A stretch of 64,000 nucleotides of DNA, taken from an uncultured Lachnospiraceae bacterium (GTDB lineage: Bacteria > Bacillota > Clostridia > Lachnospirales > Lachnospiraceae). The notes under the pieces are model-generated. The model saw only the letters and a program-made list of their open reading frames with translations. It was not told where the DNA came from and ran no database searches. The DNA lies in the NCBI GenBank assembly GCA_947629565.1, contig CANREG010000001.1, positions 1-64,000 of the forward strand, read 5' to 3'. Positions 57,352 to 64,000 of this stretch are shown here, piece by piece (within the stretch, counting starts at the first letter, position 1; every line of letters starts with the position of its first letter). Position numbers and translations under genes: made by a program.

Positions 57352-58677
57352 ATGATTACAGACACATATCAGTTAATTGATGCAGTAAAAAAGATGTATC
57401 CGGTGGTACAATTTTTTAAAAACAGGTATTTTCCGGACGGGAAATGTTTCCACTCGAATGAGGTGTTAATAGAATGCAAAGAGGGAAGCCGAACGGTAGC
57501 GCCGTTTGTTGTTCCATATGTCAACGGAATTCCGATTAAGGCGCAGAAATATTCTGGCTATAAATTCACCCCACCGTACATTGGTCCGAGCACAGTGATA
57601 ACAGTGCAGGATGTAAGGAACAAGGCATTTGGAGAGGATCCAAATTCTCCGCGTTCTGCGGCCAGCCGCCAGAACGAAGTCCAGGCAGAGCGCATGGATG
57701 ATATGCGGTTTGCAACATACAGAACGATGGAGAAGATGTGTGCGGATATCATTATGACCGGACAGTGCATGATGAAACATTACGCCAAAGCAGATGACAT
57801 TGAAAAGGACAGATATCAGATGATCAGCATGCAGTTTTACGAAAAAGAATTTACGAATAAATATAAGCTGCAGAAAAGCTGGGGCAGCATGACCGTCAAA
57901 GAAAAGCTTATTCAGCTTTATAACATGACAAGAGAGCTGAAAAGCAGGGGTGTTAGGGTATCAGACTTGGTATTAGGCGCTGAGGTGAGTACAGATCTGT
58001 TTGGCGATGTAGATTTCCTGGATTATTTCGACAAAAGAAGAGTTAATTATGGAGATATTGATCCAGAAGAAACGCCGGAAGGTGTCACATTTAATGGGAC
58101 GATTAATGTGATGGGAATCAAATTAAATGTGTTTACGTATGATGAAGAATATGAAGATTTGGACAAGCAAATTAAAAAATTCATTCCGAATGGTGCCATC
58201 ATTATGATACAGCCAGGAATGGGTAGAACTGCATATGGACCGGTAGATTTTGTGGATGAGGCTGGGAATGTACAGTCCTTTGCTGAAAAACTGGTTCCGA
58301 GAGTTCTTCCGGACAGCAAAAATAATCTGCTCAGTGTATCTATGTTTTCACGGCCGGTTCCATATCCTAAGGATTGGAAAGGATGGCTGGTAGCAGACAT
58401 TAATGATCCGGTTGGCATAGTTTACATGGGAGATAGTCCGATGAGGGTAGCTGTAGCCGGTACGGAAGCAAATGCTCCGGAACCAGCACAACAGGACGAG
58501 AGCGAACGCTACATGACAGAAGATGAATTAAAGGCTATCCAGAGGAAAGAGACTATGATGCAGTATGCGGATAAGATTGGAATGACAGATCTTACTACCA
58601 GCATGACATTAGATCAGATGAGGGCTGCAATCCTTGACTATCAGGATGAGTTAGAGGCAAGGGGTAATGATGAGTAA
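57352..58677 (+). CDS. Major capsid protein (lambda gpE family)
   Basis: NRYFPDGKCFHSNEVLIECKEGSRTVAPFVVPYVNGIPIKAQKYSGYKFTPPYIGPSTVIT. Confidence 0.92.
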   Translation: MITDTYQLIDAVKKMYPVVQFFKNRYFPDGKCFHSNEVLIECKEGSRTVAPFVVPYVNGIPIKAQKYSGYKFTPPYIGPSTVITVQDVRNKAFGEDPNSPRSAASRQNEVQAERMDDMRFATYRTMEKMCADIIMTGQCMMKHYAKADDIEKDRYQMISMQFYEKEFTNKYKLQKSWGSMTVKEKLIQLYNMTRELKSRGVRVSDLVLGAEVSTDLFGDVDFLDYFDKRRVNYGDIDPEETPEGVTFNGTINVMGIKLNVFTYDEEYEDLDKQIKKFIPNGAIIMIQPGMGRTAYGPVDFVDEAGNVQSFAEKLVPRVLPDSKNNLLSVSMFSRPVPYPKDWKGWLVADINDPVGIVYMGDSPMRVAVAGTEANAPEPAQQDESERYMTEDELKAIQRKETMMQYADKIGMTDLTTSMTLDQMRAAILDYQDELEARGNDE

Positions 58678-59254
58678 ACCAGGTCAGGCAATCGCATTGG
58701 ATTTTAAAATGGATACCAAAAAGCCGGTAAAAGGGTTGCTTGGTCTGCAAGACGATATTGGCAAAGCGGCAAAAGCTACGGCACAGGATTTCCGAAAACG
58801 GGCGCCGGCATGGGTATCCAAAGCGGTGAGGCACGCCTATACTTTAAAAAAAGACGAATTTGAAAAGAGGTCAATTAAAGTCAAAGGAACAAAAAAGATG
58901 GGGAATATTGATGTGCCAAACTATGAAATCATATGGAAAGGCAAGCGACTATCACTGGTACATTATAGATTCACGCCTACCGAGATGCCGGAGCCGCGTA
59001 AAAAATATAGGGTAACTGCAACAATCATTCTCAAGCGGAAAGTGAATTTAGGAAGACGGACTTTTTTGCAGAACGTAAAAAAAGCACCGCTGATGCCATG
59101 GAGAAGGTTGGCAGATACAAGGTATCCAATAGTACCGATTAAGACTCTGGCATTGCCGCAGGCGATCACCTCAGATCGTGCAGATGTGGAGCATGTTGTA
59201 TTGCCGAACATCGAAAAGCGGCTTGAAAACAATATGAAGAGGTTTGTTAAGTAA
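58670..59254 (+). CDS. Minor tail / gp10-like head-tail protein
   Basis: Position after capsid; LALPQAITSDRADVEHVVLPNIEKRLENNMKRFVK. Confidence 0.6.
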   Translation: MSKPGQAIALDFKMDTKKPVKGLLGLQDDIGKAAKATAQDFRKRAPAWVSKAVRHAYTLKKDEFEKRSIKVKGTKKMGNIDVPNYEIIWKGKRLSLVHYRFTPTEMPEPRKKYRVTATIILKRKVNLGRRTFLQNVKKAPLMPWRRLADTRYPIVPIKTLALPQAITSDRADVEHVVLPNIEKRLENNMKRFVK

Positions 59255-59267
59255 GGAGGGCAGGAAA

Positions 59268-59546
59268 GTGAAGATTCAATTAAATAAAGGGAAAGTGATT
59301 GCCATAAGAGAGCAGGGGAAGCTGGTTCGGTATGATGACGCCAGCGCCCCTTTTTCTGTTGATAAAAATATTGGCGAGAGTTTAATTGCCAACGGCAGCG
59401 CGGTTTTAGTGCAGGATGAAAAGAGTGATTCAGAAACGAAGTCCGAGCTAAAAGAACATGCCGGAAAGAAGAGTGCTGCACCGGGAACTAAAGAGGCTTC
59501 GGGAAAAAGATTAAAAGAGGAGCAAACAGATGAAATTTCGGGATAG
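59268..59546 (+). CDS. Hypothetical phage structural-region protein
   Basis: ORF in head-tail block; charged C-terminus; GTG start near 59268. Confidence 0.55.
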   Translation: MKIQLNKGKVIAIREQGKLVRYDDASAPFSVDKNIGESLIANGSAVLVQDEKSDSETKSELKEHAGKKSAAPGTKEASGKRLKEEQTDEISG

Positions 59547-59847
59547 CGTTATCGCAGATGATGCCACATTTTTTTGTGATGATGAATTTGCGGAAAAACA
59601 TGTTATTGAGTCAATCCAAATTAACTGTATTATAGACACAATTACCAATGCGGAGGATTCCAACCATGAGCATGGCATGATTGCAATCAGAATTTATATT
59701 CCGCAAGAAGAGGCAAGCCGGTTTGATGATGGCTTTTTCAAAGGCGAAGGGGAAAGCCTGAATGTGGATGGAGCTGAATACATCATACAAAGCCGGGACT
59801 TTGAAATGGGTGTACATGTGGTGCATGCGTATAGGTACAGGGAGTAG
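59530..59847 (+). CDS. Hypothetical head-tail connector protein
   Basis: MKFRDSVIADDATFFCDDEFAEKHVIESIQINCIID; position. Confidence 0.6.
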   Translation: MKFRDSVIADDATFFCDDEFAEKHVIESIQINCIIDTITNAEDSNHEHGMIAIRIYIPQEEASRFDDGFFKGEGESLNVDGAEYIIQSRDFEMGVHVVHAYRYRE

Positions 59848-59855
59848 GTGATGAT

Positions 59856-60479
59856 ATGACAACAGTTAAGGCGATGGATACGATATGCAGCTATTTGAAA
59901 GATAACGTGTGTCCCAAGATACAGTACTTGGTTCCGGCTGAAAAAGACGCGGGTGATTATATTCCGAATTATAAAAACCCGGAAGTCTTTGCATTTTATG
60001 AACCGTCAAAGAGCCGGATGCCGCCAGGTATCACCCATACAGTACCGGGCATCGTGGTTATCCTTAAAAAAAGGACAGACGACTTAATCAGCGGCAAATC
60101 GGAATTTGACATAGAGTTGTCTTTTTGCATATGGAAGCCGGGAGAATATATAAGCAACAAAGAGGTGGACTTGCAGCAAATTGTGTCATATAGTGAGCAA
60201 ATGCAAATAGAGTATGCATCCAAAGGAGATAAAAAGTATACACGCACAGAAGATGGATGGAAGGATGTGTATAACTTTATTGACGAGGTAAGGCAGGGTG
60301 TCGTACATGACGGGCAGATGGGCAACCTTAAGATTAAGATGGATGTCCCTATACAATATGGCCCGTACACGCAGGATAAAGCAATAGTGGACGCATACCC
60401 TTACTACTATGCATGGTTGACATTAACGCTGGAGACTATCGTCACACCGATTGGAACAAAACTGGATGAATTTTTATAG
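59856..60479 (+). CDS. Hypothetical tail completion/terminator-like protein
   Basis: Position immediately upstream of tail sheath. Confidence 0.55.
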   Translation: MTTVKAMDTICSYLKDNVCPKIQYLVPAEKDAGDYIPNYKNPEVFAFYEPSKSRMPPGITHTVPGIVVILKKRTDDLISGKSEFDIELSFCIWKPGEYISNKEVDLQQIVSYSEQMQIEYASKGDKKYTRTEDGWKDVYNFIDEVRQGVVHDGQMGNLKIKMDVPIQYGPYTQDKAIVDAYPYYYAWLTLTLETIVTPIGTKLDEFL

Positions 60480-60489
60480 GAGGTTTTTT

Positions 60490-61977
60490 ATGAGTAGCAA
60501 TAGCGAATACTTATATGGCACTTATGGCCATATAGAAAATTCTGTGGTTGATGACGCAGTAGAGACGGAATTAGCCGCAGTATATGTGGGAACAGCGCCG
60601 GTGCATTTGGTGAGAGGATACAAAAACCTTAACCTGGTAAACGAGCCGGTCAAACTGAAAAATATCACTGCCAAGAATATCATCGGGTATTCTTCCGACA
60701 AGGAAAAGTATACCCTGTCTGAGGTGATTGATGCACACTTTGACAACGTAAAAGGAAATGTGGGTCCGATCTATGTCATTAATATCTTAGATCCGTCTAC
60801 CCACTGCACAGAAGCAAATGAACATACACTTACATTTGTGAATGGGGAAGCTGTGATTGTGAGCGACACCATTATTCTGGACACGTTCGGCATCGAAGGA
60901 AAGGTTGAGAATACAGATTATACACTTGCGTATAACTATGATGCCAGAAAACTAACAATCACTTCACTCGGTAAGACCAAGGATACCAAGCTGGACGGAC
61001 AGGTGCAGTGTACATATGCCGAGGTTGACATGAGCATGATTACAGATACAGTGTTCAGAGGGAAAAAAGAGAATGGGGTATATACAGGAGTCCATGTGTT
61101 GGAAAAAATGTATCCGTTTTACGGCGTGGTTCCGATGTATGTAGCAGCTCCCGGATTTACCGATAACCCGGATAATTATGCCTACTTATGTGATACATGC
61201 TATCAGATTAACGGGCATTGGTTCGGATTCGTGTATGCAGACCTTCCGATTCAGGACGAAACTGGTCCGATTGATACATTTGATAAGGCCAAAAAATGGA
61301 GAGCGGATAACGATTACTTTAAATCCAACTCTAAAATATACTGGCCAATGGCATATATTATCGGGAAAGGAGCATTTCATTTGTCCACGCTGGCAGTTGT
61401 GGAGAAAATGCGTGTGGATAACGAAAAGGGCCGGCCATGCGGAACGGATGGCAACAAGGTGATTCCGATTGACCATCATTATTTTGGCGAAGAATCCAAT
61501 AATGAAGGATACGATCAGGAAGACGCCAACGAACTTGTACAAGATGGAATTTCTACAATAGCTGCGTGGGGAGGTCAGTTCAAATTATGGGGAGACCATA
61601 CAGCGGCATATCAATTCAGCAAAAAAGATGCTATTGATAAGCGGCTGTATTTTGATGCAAATGTAATCATGCTCAATTACACACTGAATATGTTCCAGGA
61701 GATGTACGGGGGCAAGATCGATGATACCATTACCAAGGCTGATAAGGATACCATTACTCATGATTTTGAGGAATGGCTTGGGGCGCTGGTAGCAGACGGA
61801 GCATTAGTCGGAACGCCAAAGGTAATGTTTCTGGAAACAAACAATTCGACGGAAGGCATTATGGAGGGAAGATTTGTCTGGAATGTATTGCAAACAAACG
61901 CACCACTATTCAAAGCCGCCGAGTGTTACGCAGCATATACATCGGCTGGAATCAGCGAATTTTTAGAGGAGGAATAA
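60490..61977 (+). CDS. Contractile tail sheath protein
   Basis: MSSNSEYLYGTYGHIENSVVDDAVETELAAVYVGTAPVHLVRGYKNLNLVNEPVKLKN...; GRFVWNVLQTNAPLFKAAECYAAYTSAGISEFLEEE. Confidence 0.93.
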   Translation: MSSNSEYLYGTYGHIENSVVDDAVETELAAVYVGTAPVHLVRGYKNLNLVNEPVKLKNITAKNIIGYSSDKEKYTLSEVIDAHFDNVKGNVGPIYVINILDPSTHCTEANEHTLTFVNGEAVIVSDTIILDTFGIEGKVENTDYTLAYNYDARKLTITSLGKTKDTKLDGQVQCTYAEVDMSMITDTVFRGKKENGVYTGVHVLEKMYPFYGVVPMYVAAPGFTDNPDNYAYLCDTCYQINGHWFGFVYADLPIQDETGPIDTFDKAKKWRADNDYFKSNSKIYWPMAYIIGKGAFHLSTLAVVEKMRVDNEKGRPCGTDGNKVIPIDHHYFGEESNNEGYDQEDANELVQDGISTIAAWGGQFKLWGDHTAAYQFSKKDAIDKRLYFDANVIMLNYTLNMFQEMYGGKIDDTITKADKDTITHDFEEWLGALVADGALVGTPKVMFLETNNSTEGIMEGRFVWNVLQTNAPLFKAAECYAAYTSAGISEFLEEE

Positions 61978-61978
61978 T

Positions 61979-62479
61979 ATGAACTACGTTGAAATGACTG
62001 GGGCTGTAGAAGGGACAAGTGTCTATGCTGATGATGTGGCAGTGGCGAGGAATGCCACTGTCAAACTACCCGAAATAACAAGGGTTGCTTATACACAAAA
62101 GACAGCGCTGGGTGAACAGGAATTTTTAACAAATCTGTTAGAAAGCATGGAGACATCAATTACCAAAATTGGAATTGATAAAAATTCCATGCGGCTTGCC
62201 GTTGCCAAGAAATTAGAATACCGCTGGGTACAGTCGCGAGCAAACAGCGAAGGCGTCACAACGAACTACGGATGCAAAGCGATCATGCGTGTACAGGCAG
62301 CAACACCGGTTCCCGGTGGCGAGATGGAAGTGGGAGCGGTTTCGGAAAACGAACACACCTATAAGGTGTTAGTTTACACGCTGTATATAGACGGAGAAGA
62401 GGTTATTAATGTTAACAGGCTCACCGGTAAATGTAAAATATACAGTGAAAACTATGATGTCAACGATTCATTTTTATGA
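61979..62479 (+). CDS. Contractile tail tube protein (FII-like)
   Basis: 166 aa directly after sheath; VARNATVKLPEITRVAYTQKTALGEQEFL. Confidence 0.88.
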   Translation: MNYVEMTGAVEGTSVYADDVAVARNATVKLPEITRVAYTQKTALGEQEFLTNLLESMETSITKIGIDKNSMRLAVAKKLEYRWVQSRANSEGVTTNYGCKAIMRVQAATPVPGGEMEVGAVSENEHTYKVLVYTLYIDGEEVINVNRLTGKCKIYSENYDVNDSFL

Positions 62480-62486
62480 TTTTTTT

Positions 62487-62524
62487 TTCAGGGAAAAGCC
62501 AGTTGGTTTTTCCCTGAAATTTTT
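62487..62524 (+). terminator. Intra-operon hairpin/terminator after tail tube gene
   Basis: TTTCAGGGAAAA GCCAGTTGG TTTTTCCCTGAAATTTTTT. Confidence 0.8.
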
Positions 62525-62547
62525 TAATATTAGGAGGTTTATGTTAT

Positions 62548-63225
62548 ATGAAGCAAATACAACTCAAAAAGCCAATACTGATTAATGGGGAAGAACGGAC
62601 GGTTATAAGTTATAACTTTGGAAAATTGGACAAAGACGATATATTGAGTGCAATCGCAAACGCAAGGTTTAACAAGGAGTTTTTTTCGGCACTGCCGGAA
62701 ACGGATAACGTGCTGCATATGTGGCTGACCTATGCGGCAATCATGAAGGTTAATCCGGATATATCCAGCATGGACTTGGAGAGGATATGCGGAAAGGATT
62801 GTGTAACGCTGGTTAATTTAGGCGGGGAATTTTTCAGAAGCGCTAAAGAAGAAAAAGAATCAACAGTCCAATTAAAAGGAACAGATTATGAATACGACGA
62901 AAACAATCTGACGGCAGAAATGTATATCAAGGCGGATGCGGAATCGAGGGAATGTGCGAACAAAATACAAAAGCCATCAGTGGTGTATGCTACGAATGAC
63001 CTTGCATTTCACTTGTACCTTGGATATCACATGGTTAATGCAAGCAATCCGCAGTTTACGGCAAGCGAATTTAGTAGTTTAAGAGGAAAAGATGTAATTA
63101 AGTTGATTAACATCGGGAGAAATTTTATCTTAGGAGCCTTGGTGGAGGACTATCACCAAGAGTCTCCGGCAAGCAGCTCAGAAGAACCATCCGAGGATAT
63201 TCACGAGTTTACAACAGCGGAATAA
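62548..63225 (+). CDS. Tail assembly chaperone with internally duplicated domain
   Basis: VLHMWLTYAAIMKVNPDISSMDLERICGKDCVTLVNLGGEFFRSA and LAFHLYLGYHMVNASNPQFTASEFSSLRGKDVIKLINIGRNFILGA; between tube and tape measure genes. Confidence 0.8.
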   Translation: MKQIQLKKPILINGEERTVISYNFGKLDKDDILSAIANARFNKEFFSALPETDNVLHMWLTYAAIMKVNPDISSMDLERICGKDCVTLVNLGGEFFRSAKEEKESTVQLKGTDYEYDENNLTAEMYIKADAESRECANKIQKPSVVYATNDLAFHLYLGYHMVNASNPQFTASEFSSLRGKDVIKLINIGRNFILGALVEDYHQESPASSSEEPSEDIHEFTTAE

Positions 63226-63233
63226 AAGAAATC

Positions 63234-63362
63234 ATGATGATGCCGCTGACAGAGTTTCTTCAGGATGCGGCAGAGGCATCAGAGGACCTGAAAGAAGAAC
63301 AAAGGCAAATTGAGAAGATTAAAAAAAGGAATATGACCAGGAGAAGCGCTAAGAGACATTGA
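63234..63362 (+). CDS. Small protein between chaperone and tape measure (possible frameshift extension)
   Basis: MMMPLTEFLQDAAEASEDLKEEQRQIEKIKKRNMTRRSAKRH*; -1 frame relative to chaperone. Confidence 0.6.
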   Translation: MMMPLTEFLQDAAEASEDLKEEQRQIEKIKKRNMTRRSAKRH

Positions 63363-64000
63363 GTACAGAGAAAACATTAGAAGCTATACTATGCATGAAG
63401 GGAGAGGTTTCTCCCTCTTTTAAAAAATCAATAAAGGTAGCATCTGCAACTATGGCAGATTTAGGGGGAAACCTTAAATCTTCGGGGATTAAGATAGGAC
63501 AGGCGGTAGCTGCCGGGACAGCAGCATCTATGGCGGCAATCACAGCAGTTTCTACAGCGGCCATCAAAAATGCGGGAACCATGCAAAAAGAGATGTCAAA
63601 CGTGGCTACATTATTGGATGGGACGACGCAGGAAATTGATGGCAGGATAGCCGAATTACAGTCAGGCATACTGGATATATCTAACAAATTAAATATTGAT
63701 ACCAGTGATTTAACGGATGGTCTGTATCAGGTCATATCAGCAGTTGGAGATACAGAAGACAGCCTGAATAACTTAACGATATCGGCGCAGGCCGCTAAAG
63801 CCGGAAACGCTACAACGACGGATGCGATTAACTTACTGACAGCTGTCACCAAGGGATATGGGGACACCTCAAAAGAAGCATTTGAGAAGACTTCAGACTT
63901 GGCTTTTCAGACAGTGAAGTTGGGACAAACATCATTTCCAGAATTAGCTGCCAATATCGGAAAGGTAACACCTTTGGCAAGCGCATTGCAAGTAAGTCAG
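63359..64000 (+). CDS. Tail tape measure protein, N-terminal part (runs off window)
   Basis: Frame open to window end: LSTEKTLEAILCMKGEVSPSFKKSIKVASATMADLGGNLKSSGIKIGQAVAAGTAASMAAITAVSTAAIKNAGTMQKEMSNVATLLDG... Confidence 0.9.
   Translation, partial: MSTEKTLEAILCMKGEVSPSFKKSIKVASATMADLGGNLKSSGIKIGQAVAAGTAASMAAITAVSTAAIKNAGTMQKEMSNVATLLDGTTQEIDGRIAELQSGILDISNKLNIDTSDLTDGLYQVISAVGDTEDSLNNLTISAQAAKAGNATTTDAINLLTAVTKGYGDTSKEAFEKTSDLAFQTVKLGQTSFPELAANIGKVTPLASALQVSQ

Larger units (their letters stand above)
33920..64000. mobile_element. Prophage adjacent to tRNA-Thr; right end beyond window
   Basis: Integrase reading toward the tRNA 3' end, HicAB, CI-like repressor with divergent promoters, Rep, Dam, TerS/TerL, portal, protease, capsid, tail sheath/tube, tape measure. 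Confidence 0.95.

Noticed and set aside
33920-64000. Integrative conjugative element (because of the PcfJ-like gene and HUH protein)
   Set aside because: Terminase, portal, capsid, sheath, tube and tape measure genes make it a tailed phage; no VirB4/VirD4/relaxase module seen.

Overview
The window is Firmicutes chromosome, probably Lachnospiraceae-like by gene content (inference). It has two parts. Positions 1..~33.92 kb are core chromosome: ABC transporter tail, Hpt/FapA/HD-GYP signalling genes, porGDAB, a degraded AbiE-like toxin/antitoxin locus, two PadR operons, CotF-like genes, dagK, spmAB, apt, NfeD/SPFH, a BspA-type LRR protein, argJ, pepD, ispF, cysS, mrnC, rlmB and tRNA-Thr(GGT). From ~33.92 kb to the window end lies a tailed-phage prophage next to the tRNA-Thr: integrase, HicAB, repressor/operator switch, HUH-type Rep, PcfJ-like protein, Dam, a second tyrosine recombinase, lambda-type head genes, contractile tail genes, and a tape-measure gene running off the end. 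The most notable unexplained structures are: (1) a ~557-bp near-complete imperfect palindrome (298..854) with a ~6-nt loop, starting 2 bp after the ABC transporter stop; (2) a perfect 16-bp palindrome TGTGCGATATCGCACA found three times in the prophage, once before int and twice inside unrelated coding sequences in different frames; (3) three inverted repeats just upstream of the HUH Rep gene, a candidate origin; (4) an exact 27-bp direct repeat flanking the second tyrosine recombinase. All calls come from reading the sequence and supplied translations; no database search was run.
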